DNA from: Blepharisma stoltei
Taxonomy: Eukaryota; Ciliophora; Heterotrichea; Heterotrichida; Blepharismidae
Assembly: GCA_914767885.1 (NCBI GenBank)
Contig: CAJZBQ010000003.1
Span: 186,001-250,000, forward strand
DNA length: 64,000 bases
Direction: 5' to 3'
This document shows, piece by piece, positions 8,661 to 19,760 of this stretch. The number at the start of each line of letters is the position of its first letter. Position 1 is the first letter of the stretch. The notes beneath the pieces were generated by a model. It worked only from the letters and a program-made list of their open reading frames with translations. It searched no databases and was not told where the DNA came from. The position numbers were made by a program, and so were the translations under genes.

Positions 8661-11517
8661 TTATTGAAGTCTTATATCGTGCTTTATCAGCTCATAATTG
8701 CTTGTTGAAGCATCAAGCTCCCAAAGTTCTCCAATTCCGTCATCTTCAGTTATAAAGAAAATTTTAGTCCCCACACATATTTCTTTACTTGGCATTCACC
8801 AGTTTCCTTTGCGCCTCAAATTATCTTTAACAAGCATAAAATTGATATCTTTTAAATCTGACTTGTACAATGACTTATCAGTCAAACAATAAATAGCATC
8901 GTTGGATTTCAATAAAATTTTTTTCCCTGCAATCGAAGCTTGAGTCGTGATCTCTTCTGTATTTGGGTCAAAAAGATAAATACTTGGAACTTTCTCTCCT
9001 GCGATAAGGATCCCACTTTCAATTTTGCAAGATGAGGTCGAGCCTAAGACTTCCACAGTATTAAAAACTCTACACCATTTTTGGGTAGTTTAGCTTTAAG
9101 ATTTAAGTTAGCGTTATTGAGTAGTCGCGGGGATCGCAACATGAACTATGATTTTATTCGTCTTGCTTTGGATTCAGTCTCATATTGGTGAACCCAATCT
9201 TACAACAGCTTGTTAGAAATTTGTCGGATCCTAGGCTGGCTTGATCTTAATTCTTAGTTAAGAGTATCAAGAAGTCTCTACAGGCTATTCTTCAGACAAC
9301 AAATTTTAGCCTCTATATCACTCCACCGTTTGCTTGTCAGCGGGCAGCGCCTTCCACTGTATTACTCCTCATAAATGAAAGCTTGTATGCGGGCTAAATT
9401 TCGAAAAATCTAATTTTCTGATAACCTCCGACCAAGATAGAAAATTCAAAGCTCAGGACAAAACGCCTAGCATCGCGCTGGAAATGCTCCAATTGGCCCA
9501 AAATTCTACCTGGCACGCTTGTAAAACACTTTACGGCATTAAGCTTCCTCTCCCATCGGGCAAAAAATTTTGGATGTGAGCTTGCAGTTGCCCAATCCAC
9601 CATTGAGCTCCATCACAGCAGTAAAATCCCGATGCATACGAGCGTCATCTTATCTTTTAAAAAATTCCCAGCTTTCATCGGATACTGTTTTATTTTCCAT
9701 GCAATTCAATGCATATAACTGGGCTTATCATATGCCTACAATTAAGCGCTATGGATCGCTGTGCTTGATGTGGACTACTAACCTCGAAAATTCAAAAAGC
9801 GGATTTTCCTGGCTAACTTTTGGTAAAAATCTAAGTCTTGGATTCAAGACAGGTACCGCACTTGGGAAATTTCTCGATTTAAATGGTAAAAATTTATTGT
9901 GTGATCCTTTTTCCAGCTTCTTATGTCCCTCCTCCCAAGAGGTAAAATCCAGCCTTAAAAGCGGACTAGGGCTAGGCTCTGAACAAAACTGAATTTGATT
10001 GCCTAGCATTACTGCTTATTTTTGCGTAGAAAAACCTTGTTAGATGTAATTAAATATGCACTCGAAGTTGCCTGGCTAAGAAGACAGGCTTAAGCAAAAG
10101 CATCATATTTAACTAAATTGTTGGGTAGTTAAGTTGAATTTTTCAATAATGTTGAGTCTGCTTTCATTCATTTTCCCACCTATTGCATAGATGTTATCAT
10201 TGAACATCTCGATTGCATGATTTGATCTAGAATTTTGCATTACAGCATGATCTTCCCATATCATATAAGGCTCTAAATAAAACAGCAAGGAAGTTGTTTT
10301 TCTCAAAGAGTCTTTGAAAATCCCTTTATCTATACCACCACAGTGGAAAATTGGACCTAAAGGCAGCTTGATTCAGCTTGCTCCTTTTGTTGGATTTCAC
10401 TCTTCAATGATAATTTTTTGGGTGTTTTCTCTATTTACAACATCTATATCATATATCACTTTATTTCTAGTGCTGAAAAACTGAATTTTATGGGGAGAAT
10501 TATGGGGAGAAAATAGGTCATAGGGACTGCTCCATTCAAATCTCATAGTGTTTGCTACATAGCCTACTAATTTATTAAAATTTTCATGAATTGAAGAAAT
10601 AATGCTGGCCCCTAAAACATTTTGATAATTCGTATATGCTGCCATTTCAAGGGAATAAGGATCAATACTGTCAGAAGTCAGCTGATTTTGCAAAGAATTT
10701 AGCATCTCATCTCGAATTCTTGAAAATTCAAGCAGATAGGCGTTCAGGAGTTCTTGATTTTCACGAAACAATTCATTTATCCAACCGCATCTTTCTTCGT
10801 ATAAATAAATAAGAAATCGATCATAAGTGGCAGCCCACTAGCCATACGCCTCGTCTCAGCTCCAGGACAGCCCCAGAACAGATTTTGGTGCTAAAATACC
10901 TTGCCCGACGTCATTTTGAATCTCCGGCCTGAGCCACCTGTCCAATGGATCAGCAGCTCCCTTGGGCAGAGCTACCGTCCGTCGAGTGCCCCGATGGTCT
11001 CGATGAGAAAAGACGATGTGGTAGGCAAAACCTATCTAGCCCATCTGGAAGGAAAACCTTGGGGAAGAAAAAACTTCTCTCTTCGGCAAGGCATCCCCAA
11101 GCCTGAAGGCCTACTATAAGGGGGCCTTTATTTTCAGCTTCATCAGGATGGATCCTACCTGCTCCATAGAGAGTCCGCCTCGGAGTCTTATTTCCGTCAA
11201 CATCGCCATTTTATTTTTTCTTCATATAAGGACTCTAGCATTTCCAGCGCGACGTTATATTGAGAGAGCTTATTGTCTAGGAGGTCGGATAAGACTTCAT
11301 AAGCATTTTTTTGGATTTGGTAAATTTGGTATTGCTCTGGGGTATTTACATTATTTAAGATGCTTGCTGAGATTGTTTCTTCTTTTAACTTGTGTGCGCA
11401 ATCTTCACAGAGTTTTTTTTCAAGGTTTAAAGTAACAAGAGTGCATTTTTTCATTATGCACATATCACACAGCAAGTTGGAGTCAAAATAGATGCTAGGG
11501 TCAATGGTTTCTCTCAT
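8661..11517 (-). CDS. B-box-type zinc finger and kelch-repeat protein
   Basis: The N-terminus (ATG at 11517) has spaced Cys/His pairs (LLCDMCIMKKC, then LCEDCAHKL) like a B-box zinc finger, followed by a predicted helical stretch (ENQELLN, LLEFSRIRDEM). The C-terminal half has kelch motifs: HAIEMFNDNIYAIGG, NIIEKFNLTTQKW, SGILIAGEKVPSIYLFDP. It is split twice, at LESLYEE/RCGWINEL by 425 bp and at LTTQ/KWCRVF by 1040 bp. Removal gives 1392 nt, an exact 464 codons. In-frame TGA gives Trp (IEEWNPTKG, NWWMPSKE). B-box plus kelch suggests a scaffold or ubiquitin-ligase-related role, but no RING is visible; function is open. Confidence 0.82.
9091..10130. mobile_element. 1.04-kb retroposon-like insertion in the kelch gene
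   Basis: A direct repeat TTGGGTAGTT lies at 9081-9090 and 10121-10130. The interior is more GC-rich and of different base composition from the host gene. Removing one repeat and the interior restores EKFNLTTQKWCRVFN in frame. It has three 70-140-codon open frames on the two strands (9394-9603, 9570-9992, 9749-10009), none recognisable. The repeat contains a TA, so a TA-dependent excision machine could remove it. Confidence 0.75.
10805..11229. mobile_element. GC-rich retroposon-like island in the kelch gene
   Basis: A 13-bp direct repeat, TTTCTTCGTATAA at 10792 and TTTCTTCATATAA at 11217, flanks GC-rich sequence. The end reads ATCGCCATTTTA. It shares GAAAAGACGAT and a CTTCTCTCTTCGGCAAGGCAT-like block with the islands at 2501 and 57662. 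Removal joins LESLYEE to RCGWINELF in frame. Confidence 0.78.
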
Positions 11518-12380
11518 TGTAAAAAAATTATTATTATTTGACGGGGAAAATTTTAAATTTCTATAAAATTCATTTTAGAGAAAAATATTAGAAAAGGCAT
11601 ATCAGGGTTTTTAGAAATTTTAAAATATTAAATAGTAAGTTTGCTTAAAAAATAATAATATTTTTGAATTAAGTTTAATTTAATGCTTATTTATTATAAA
11701 ACAGATATAATAGGTAATTAAAACGTGGATTTCTATAAACTTTTCTATATTAAATAAATTTGTTTTAAATATGTCGACTTGAATTGATCTTACTTCTCAT
11801 TAAATAATCTTTCTAAATATGCACTTCACATTTTTTTGGGAGAAAAAGATGCGCTTATTGATTATATAAAGCTTTGGAAATTTAAAGTGTGGAGATGAAA
11901 ATATAATATTTTATTTAGGATTTGAAATATATTAAAAAGCATTATTAGATGTCAACCAAAAATTAAATAAATCTACTGTATCGTTTATTACTAGTAAAGA
12001 AGAGTTAAGAGGAACTATGATAATTGAAATAAATTGATACTAATTGATTTCTATTAAAAATTGTTTATAAATCCTTAAACTTTATTGATATAGCAAATTA
12101 CTCTATAAAAAGACTATTGCATTTGAAATAAAAAAATTAAGATTTAACTATCAAGATCGACTTGAAATAAAATGATTCTCATAAGAGCCTAAATCATTAA
12201 AGAACTGGGTTTAAATTCAATCGATTTCAAAGCTAATATTTTCACAAATTTTTTGCTTAATTCAAGATCTTTAAGTCCAAAATATCCCAATATCCATTCA
12301 AATTCTCTTAAACAACCCCATTCTTCATATAATTAATTAATTCATCATCTCTATTCCATTTTAAAATCAAAATTATTGAA
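11518..12380. other. AT-rich divergent intergenic region, 863 bp
   Basis: It separates the minus-strand kelch gene from the plus-strand gene A, so it should hold both promoters. I see no open frame above noise, no TIR and no tandem repeat. Confidence 0.45.
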
Positions 12381-15300
12381 ATGTTGCAACCCAAGAGCAG
12401 AGGTCCTAAAGCTACAAGTCTCACCCCCACAAAGAAAAAATCCCTCCAGAAAAAGCCTTGAGATGACCGATTTTGGCTTGGTTCGCTTCCATTAAATGAC
12501 TCATCCCTTGACACAAGTTCATTCATATCTGGAGATGAAGGAAAATCATCAAAAGAGATCAAATCTCGCAAGCTTATTCGGTTGCCTCAATTGAGTTCTC
12601 GTCCTACATCAAGCAGAGCTCGAAGTGTGGAAAGGACGCCTCAAAATAAATCAATAAATCATCTAATAGTAACTGAAGAGATGCTTAATGAAATAAAAGA
12701 AAATATTGAATGCGAATGAATTACATGGGCAATCCCTGAGCCTCAAAGAGAAGCATTTAGAAATAGTGTTTTCAATTTGCCAAGAAATAAAGCCTATGCC
12801 ATTATTAATCGAGAAATCGATGACCTTCAAAAAAGCCGCTCATTAGTCCAACTTGTGCTTAGGGCAATTACAGCAAGAGAAGAGAGCTTAAAAAGTATAC
12901 AAGAAATGAATGAGTATTTATCAAAAGCTCCTGATTGAGATAAACTAAAAGAAGTTCAGCTTGAATGTGCAGAGCTTCTTCATGCTCATAGGATTTTGAC
13001 TTTAAATGTTGTTGAAAGCATTGTAAAGTGAAGAGAGCAGCTTGTATACGCAATGCTGCTAAATCAAACTGATAGTTCTAAAAAAACCTTAATACCTTTT
13101 ATATGGGAAGGAATCAATTATATTGAAAAAATGAGGCACGATTTAGACTTTCTCTATAGCTCAGATTTTTCTAAAGTATTTCTATTCAGCGAAAAGCCAG
13201 ACCCACTGCTAAAAACTCCATCAAGAATCCAAGGTGGATCTCGGCACAAATCAAGGATAAAAGATGGCTATTTTATGGATGACGGAAAAGTTGTTATTCC
13301 TTTGCCTAGCGCTTTAATGAAAAGAGTAAGTATCGCTGAAATGGTGATTTTAGAAAACACCAGCAGCGAATGGGAAACTATACAAATCGACTCAACCCCA
13401 ACCTCAAAATCATCAAGAGAATTATCTACTACAAGCAATAATAGGCTAAAACAAAGAAAACCTAATGAAGAAGCTAGAATGGCACAAAATATGTTGGATT
13501 GTATAATTGAAGAAGAAGTAGAGATTGATGTGCAAGAAATTGTGGTAAAAGTAAGAAAAGAAGAACAGCAGAGGGTCAATAATGATGCCACCGCTAAATA
13601 TGTAATGGACGAAATCCTGAAAAAGGAGATTTTAGAGACTATAAGAGAAATTGCAGTTAGCACTTATAGCCCACAGTTTAATGCAAACATGGAAAAATAC
13701 GTAGAAAATATGGCTAACAAAATGATAGAATCAGAAGTCCTAAGAACAATCGATACAATTGCTAACTCCCCCCTTTAAATTGGAACAAAACATAGGCAAA
13801 ATTTGCACTTTTGGGTACTTTTGGAACAAAATTGGTTTTCAATAGGAAAAACATTATCTATGAAAAACACTAATTTTTTATAGAATTATATTTGACCTAA
13901 TTTAATAGACAAAATGCAAGTAGAATGCTAGTTAAACAGTTTGAAAGCTAAACCGTTTAATTTTTTTATTTAATGCTTAATTAAAATTCAAATTATTGTG
14001 TTATTTATATTTTTTTAAAAACATAATTAAAGTTGAAAATAAAGTTTTTATCGACCTAATTTAATAGACAAAAATCAAATAGAAGTGCTATTTAAACATT
14101 TTTTCACTGAATCGATTAATTATTTTATCTATCTTCATAAATATAAATTAAAATTAAAAGTATTGTGCTCAATTTATATTTTTTAATTTAAATTGAACAG
14201 GATTTTTTGTTCCAATATAAAGGGCGGAGTAAAGACGAGTTAAGAAATGCCAAGGAGCAACTTAAAAAGGCAAAGGAAGACGATAAACGGAAAAAAGGTG
14301 AAGATATTAATTTGAATAAATATTTTTTTGAAGTGATTTTGGCGGAAGTTGTTAAAAGTATGACCGAATTTGAAGTGGAAAATATTTCAAAAGAAATCAA
14401 AGATAGAGCTGCTAAAAAGAAAATGGAAATTGAAAAGAAAAAAATCGAGGAAGAGAATACAACTTTTTCAAGACAAATTTTTATGAATTTCTTATATGAA
14501 ATTGTGGGGGAAATTGCGAAAGAAATGTATGAAATTAAAGAAAATGAAGAAAGAGAGAAAAAAGAGATAGCTAAACCCCCTTTAAGAGCCAGAAAAGGGT
14601 TTTGGCTCACTATTTAAAGGGGCATTAATTCTTTTTAATTAAAATTATATATTAAATTTATTTTTTAGGTTTTAAAAAGATACTATATTTATTAGATTTA
14701 TATCTTAGAATGCAAAGTTTTATACAATTTAATACGTAAAATATACTTTATCCAATATAATAAAATTTTGATCGAAGCTAAAGGGGGTTAATTTTCTCAA
14801 AAAGTAGGATTTTCCAACGGTTTGCTCGTTCTCAAAGGGGAGTAGAAAAATAATGAAAACTTGGAGCTTGCGAAGCTGATATATGAAAGTTTATTTGAAA
14901 TTGCTATAAAAATCAGGCTAGAGGAGTTTTCAAAAGTATCAATATAGCTCATTTACCGATATAGATTGTCATAATTGAAAATGCAACCGTTCTAATGGAT
15001 TTCAATATCTTGCATATCTATCACTATTTCGAGGTTTTAAATAAGCAAGCATTAATTTCGAACTAGCTTAATCTAGACTTATATGCATGTTAATTTAAAT
15101 AAATATAAAAATGCCTCTAATAATTTGCATGATGCTTGGTAAAATAAAGCCAAGGAATATTTTACAATTAAAACAGCTCTTCTCTCAATTAAACATAAAC
15201 AGTGGGAATTTCGCAGTTAAATTATTTGGCCAAATTTGGGGAATAAAAAGATACTAGTCAAAAATGTTTAGCAAGTGTAAAAATTTGATAAGTACAAGTC

Positions 15301-18300
15301 AAGAGCTGTTATAATTATAAAATATTCCTTGGCTTTATTTTGCAAGCATCATGCAATTATTAGAACTATTTTTATATTTATTTAAAAAAATGTATATAAA
15401 ACTAGATTAAGCTAGTTTGAAATTAATGATTGCTTATTTAAACCCTGAATATTTCTCGAAATAGTGATAGATGTGCAAGATATGAAGTCCATTAGAGAGG
15501 TCACATTCTCAATTATGACAATCTATATCCTTGCATAAGCTATAAATGAAGTTAAAACGGAATTAGAGAACGCAGAAAAGAGAAAAGCTGTAGAATCTGA
15601 AAAGAAAAAGAAAATGGAAGAAATATGCCAGCTTACAAATATTTTCATAAAAGATCTCACTTGTGAAGCTATTTCAATAATGATCCAAACTGAGCTAAAA
15701 TCTTGTGAAAATGAAAGACTTGCAGAATTAATATTTGAAGACTTCATAACTCTCAGTGTGAAAACCCTAAAAGAATCACAAGCAAATGAATCTTTAATAG
15801 AAGAAAAAACTCTTCAAGCTTCAGAAAACGACACAAAGCTCCAAAACTCTATAATTGCTGACCAAATTTATGAAGAAATGTACCGAGACATAGAATCTGA
15901 CATCCTGCCGCTCATTAAAAAAGAAATTGATGATATGACTCAAAGAAAACTCCAAGAAGAAGAAAAGCTACAAAGCACCAAAGCAAGGCAACTTTTACAG
16001 TCACAAATTGAAGAAATGATCCAAAGAAATTTAATTGAAACGGTAATAGATGAGCTAAAAGTGAATATTTTTGCAGAAAATATCATAAATGAAGAAATTG
16101 AAGCAAAAAAATTATCAACTCAGAATGAAACGGAAAGGAAAAAAATTGAGGAAAAAGAAAAAGCGTTGGAAAATGAAAAAATTTGTAGTATTTTGTATGA
16201 TGAAATTGTGAATGAATTTTTAAAAGAAGCTTGGGTTGGACAGCTGTCAGAAAATATGATAGAAAATGCAAATATGCTGGAAAGAAGAAGAACCACAGTA
16301 GTTCCGCAGCTAATTTTTAGTGACTCAATTGCAGTGGAGGTTAAAGAAGCTGAAGATTACGCAATTGAAAATTTCACTCCAGGGATGCATAGTCCTAATA
16401 TATACTCAATCTATATATATTAAAATGGAGTGGCGAACAACCCACCCCTTAATTCCTGAAGATGGTATCCCACAGGGTGCGCAGGGACATTGAAGAAGGG
16501 AGGATAGTGTTCGAGAATGTGCATCTGACCTGGTTTTTCTTGGTAATGTCGGGTTGGCTGATCGCATGCTTTAATTCAATGCCAAGTTTTTTACCTCAAA
16601 TGGAAATGGGTCCGGAAAGTGGAAAAGGGATCTTCCAGTAGAACCAATGGCATTAGACTTCGCCATCAGGACTATTCGCCAGCGTGAAACCAGGAGTTAT
16701 GCCCTGGGCTACATATTTTCATTTTGGCATAGAGTTGACCAGAAAATTCAACCCTTTTGTATTTTTGATCATGAGCAAGAAACTCATCCGACTATCAGGT
16801 AGCAAATGCATGCCCTCATCCGGCAGTAGCAGCTTTGCGATGTCTTGGACAAGAACTGGCGAGCAAATATGGAAGTGCTAGGGTGGAGGTACACTTATAG
16901 AATTGCAGCTAGCTTCTCTAAACTTAATAACTAATGTATATTCAATCCGAGATAATGATATTCCAGAAGAAGAAAAATCAATATCTTCTGTGAGAAGTGG
17001 CATTTTTGAAGACCTTGGGCTTGATTTTGCAACTATAGACTCCTTTAGAGACCTAGGCTCTTTAGAGTTCAAGCCTTTAAATATCCAAGAACACCTAATC
17101 GGTCACGTTTTAAACGAATATTTCCGATTTATCCCATCTTTAATAAAAGCTGCATTTCCTAACATTGAACAGCTAAAACAAGAAGTCATGAACGGAATTG
17201 ACGCATGCTGATACTGGGCTTTAAAAAATGAAAAAATCCTTGGACTCTTGATATATTCTTTAGATCCTTCATATAAAACAGGCAGGAATTTAATAATTCA
17301 CCACATCTCGTGTTTACACGAAAAATCGTACCCTCAAATCATAGATTTAGCGACTACTTTTTTATGAAATATAGACACCTGTGACGAAATTAGGGTAAAT
17401 TTATTTTCTGGGATGGGAAATGACATCCCAAGCCAAATTAAAAAAATTTTTACAAATTTGAAATTTAAATGGAAAACTCATTCATCAATAGTGAAATATA
17501 ATGCAGATTTGACGGTGATGGGGAAGATGAGGACCAATATTAAGCCAAATGCTGATGCAAGAAGCCAGAATAGTGACCCATTTGTGCTTAAAAGTTTTTG
17601 TATAGTAGAGCCAAGCAATGAAGAAGCGAAGTCTCATGATATCACTTGTCCTGAAATGATACAGGTAGGAAATCGACAGTGCCTAGTCAGTGCAATTTTA
17701 AATCTGTTTGGCCAGCTAGCTAAAAGTGGCATTAATTTGACAATGGAGCCTAAAACAAGGCTGCAAAGAGACATTTCTGACGTCTTAGAAATCATCAACT
17801 CTACCGACTCCTATACCTTCCCTTTCATAAAATCCAGCTTTTTTTCTTCCCAGCCCTCAGCCCAATCATTTCTTCAAGAAAATAAAATTTCTCCATCCTT
17901 AATTTCTTCCTCAAAATCCTCAATTTCCATTTTAGAGCTCAATTTCAACTGAATTTCCTGTACAAATCTCATAACTTCCTTAAAATCCCAAAACTACAAA
18001 TTTATCAGATTTAAATCATCAGAAATCAAGCACTGCAAAAACGCCGATAATTGTGAACTTTTTTGGGTTCCTACAGGCCAAGCAGGGATTTCTGCATTTT
18101 TTATAGATTTTGAAGGAATAAAAGACGAGCTTTCAGCAGATTTGAGAAGAAATAAAACTGATTTGTTTTATAAGCTTGAAGATTTATTTCAGAGCATGAA
18201 TTTAGCGAAAGAAGGAGTTATTGAGTTGTGGGTCCCTGCGTTTAAGAAAAAAGTAAGTTGGGTAATCCCGTGGATCCAAGGGTATGAAATACCTGAGCAG

Positions 18301-18525
18301 CATGGAGAAAATGAGTCACAATATGTCAAAAAATGTATTGAGGATGTAAATATTGAGATTAATGTGCCACCACCTGCACCAGGGATACTTGAAGTAGGAA
18401 AAATAAGGGGGAAATTTTTTAAAAATGATTTTATATTTGGGCTGGTTAATAGGAATGGGGATAAGATCTTGGATTTGCCTTTGATTACATGTCTTGTTGA
18501 GCAAAATGACTGGACATTAGCATAA
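12381..18525 (+). CDS. Gene A: very large charged protein, paralog of gene B, split by four insertions
   Basis: Family not recognised. The chosen start MLQPKSRGPKATSL (12381) opens a frame with several TGA=Trp codons. Order: a basic N-terminus; a conserved block RAITAREESLKSIQEMNEYL; INYIEKMRHDLDFLYSSDFSKVF; a long Lys/Glu-rich helical region with repeated IxxEIxxE patterns (to about 16390); and a globular C-terminus (CWYWALKNEKILGLLIYS, IIHHISCL, FDFEGI, WIQGYEIP) that could have a GNAT-like fold, though I see no acetyl-CoA motif. Gene B at 31823 matches across the whole length. Insertions at 13766-14232, 14574-14844, 14945-15544 and 16412-16947 must be removed. The rest is 4271 nt, one short of a multiple of three; the deficit maps to the GAAAAATAATG run at 14845. 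About 1423 residues. Confidence 0.75.
13766..14232. mobile_element. MITE with CTCCCCCCTTTAAATTGGAAC ends, in gene A
   Basis: Inverted ends CTCCCCCCTTTAAATTGGAAC and GTTCCAATATAAAGGGCGGAG, with TAA on each side. The interior holds two diverged tandem copies of about 140 bp, each beginning GACCTAATTTAATAGACAAAA. Removal gives DTIAKDELRNAKE in frame. This is a second family with the same CTCCC/GGGAG tips and TAA duplication. Confidence 0.85.
14574..14844. mobile_element. TA-flanked MITE in gene A
   Basis: Ends ACCCCCTTTAAGAGCC and, inverted, CTCAAAGGGGAG, flanked by TA. It contains TTGATCGAAGCTAAAGGGGG near its right end. Precise removal leaves gene A out of frame by one base, most simply explained by a missing A in the adjacent A run. 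Confidence 0.75.
14945..15544. mobile_element. 600-bp palindromic element in gene A
   Basis: Two arms of roughly 230-250 bp are inverted copies with indels. ATATAGATTGTCATAATTG (about 14958) pairs with CAATTATGACAATCTATAT (about 15511), and GCCAAGGAATATTTTACAATT pairs with AATTATAAAATATTCCTTGGC. A loop of about 100 bp lies between. Outer tips are TATAGCT and AGCTATA with a TA duplication. Removal gives FSKVSINEVKTELEN in frame. Confidence 0.88.
16412..16947. mobile_element. GC-rich retroposon-like island in gene A, 536 bp
   Basis: A 17-bp direct repeat, CTAATATATACTCAATC (16395) and CTAATGTATATTCAATC (16931), flanks a GC-rich interior. The left end TTAAAATGGAGTGGCGAA resembles, inverted, the CGCCATTTTA ends of the islands at 10805 and 57662. 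Removal joins GMHSPN to VYSIRDNDIPEEE. Confidence 0.8.
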
Positions 18526-18721
18526 TGATGGAATTAATTGTTAAATGTTAATAAATTTAGATTTTGTAGTCAAGCCAAGCAAATTTTATATAATTTTAGC
18601 TCGAATACTCAGTTTTCTTTCTGTTGATAATTATATAGATATATAGGTAAATAAAATCTTTTGTTTTATGCATATAAAAGCATAATATATATTTTTCAAT
18701 AAAAACAATATATTTTTTAGA

Positions 18722-19681
18722 ATGAAAAAATGGGCCGAAGAGTTGGTAGAAGCATTTCAAAGTTGCAACAAAAATAAAATTCGACAAATTTTCAACAATG
18801 GTTTCCCACACAGTGGAGTTTTGCATTTAAAAAATACCTCTGGAGAAATCTTAATTAGTAGAACTTATCCTATTCATTTTGCTGCAGAATATGGATATAT
18901 TGACATATTACAAGAACTTTTTAATGCAGGCGCTGATGTAAATGCTCTTGATTCTTATCAAAGAACGCCTCTTATGGTGAGTTGTGGAATGGGAAATTTA
19001 GATATCGTAAGATATTTAGTAGAAGAAGCTGATGCTAATATAGGAGGTTATGATTATAATGGAAATACAGTTATACATATCTCATCTTTAGCTGGGCAGT
19101 ATCACATTTTACGATATTTAGTTGAAGATTTACAGATTCCTATAAATTTATCAAATAAATATAAACGAACTGCTTTAACACTTTGCCAGAAATCTCAAGA
19201 AAAAGCATCTGGTGAATTATCTTGGAAATTAGAAAGAGTAATCGGCTATCTTTCATCTCAGCAAAATAAGCACACTCCTGCCTTGTTTACTCCTTTAAGG
19301 CCAAAGCAGCAAGAGTCAGTTAGAAGAAGCTGCCACTCAAATTGTATAAGCCGATATAATCAAAGCTTGTGGGCTGATTCTGTGGGGATTAGGGTCCATC
19401 AGTTTCATTCTCCTAAGCAAGATAGATTTGCATTTAGCCAATTTGCGCATAAAAATTTAGGCTCAAACAGAAAATTTTCTGTGGATACTCCATCAGTTGA
19501 TAGAATGATTAGGAATAAATGTGACTTGATATATGATAAATATATGAATAGTCATCAGCTGATGGTTACAATAAGAGAAAAATCAAATGATCAAAGCTTG
19601 GTGCCACTGTATAGAAAGAATTCAGCGCCTTCGCTGACTGGTATTTCAACATCAAAATATAATAAATCAGAATTATATTAA
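18722..19681 (+). CDS. Ankyrin-repeat protein
   Basis: An uninterrupted frame of 319 residues. Three to four ankyrin repeats occupy residues about 45-150: YPIHFAAEYGYIDILQELFNAGADVNA, YQRTPLMVSCGMGNLDIVRYLV and NTVIHISSLAGQYHILRYLV. The C-terminal half is a Ser/Asn/Arg-rich tail without a domain. It has no signal peptide or membrane segment. Likely a cytosolic adaptor; partners unknown. It lies tail-to-tail with the chromodomain gene, 79 bp away. Confidence 0.88.
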   Translation: MKKWAEELVEAFQSCNKNKIRQIFNNGFPHSGVLHLKNTSGEILISRTYPIHFAAEYGYIDILQELFNAGADVNALDSYQRTPLMVSCGMGNLDIVRYLVEEADANIGGYDYNGNTVIHISSLAGQYHILRYLVEDLQIPINLSNKYKRTALTLCQKSQEKASGELSWKLERVIGYLSSQQNKHTPALFTPLRPKQQESVRRSCHSNCISRYNQSLWADSVGIRVHQFHSPKQDRFAFSQFAHKNLGSNRKFSVDTPSVDRMIRNKCDLIYDKYMNSHQLMVTIREKSNDQSLVPLYRKNSAPSLTGISTSKYNKSELY

Positions 19682-19760
19682 ATTTTTTAATTAAATTTTC
19701 CTTTTATATGGCGAAAAATATAAAAAAGTTAATGTTTTGATTTTTTGACAAAAGCAAGAT

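Noticed and set aside
9570-10009. Overlapping 140- and 86-codon frames on opposite strands
   Set aside because: They lie wholly inside the 1.04-kb insertion that must be removed from the kelch gene, overlap each other, and match nothing I recognise. They could be remnants of a retroelement.
13268-13663. 131-codon minus-strand frame, and similar ones at 14188 and 53547
   Set aside because: Shadows of Lys/Glu-rich coding regions on the opposite strand, giving Phe/Ser/Leu-rich translations that mimic membrane proteins.
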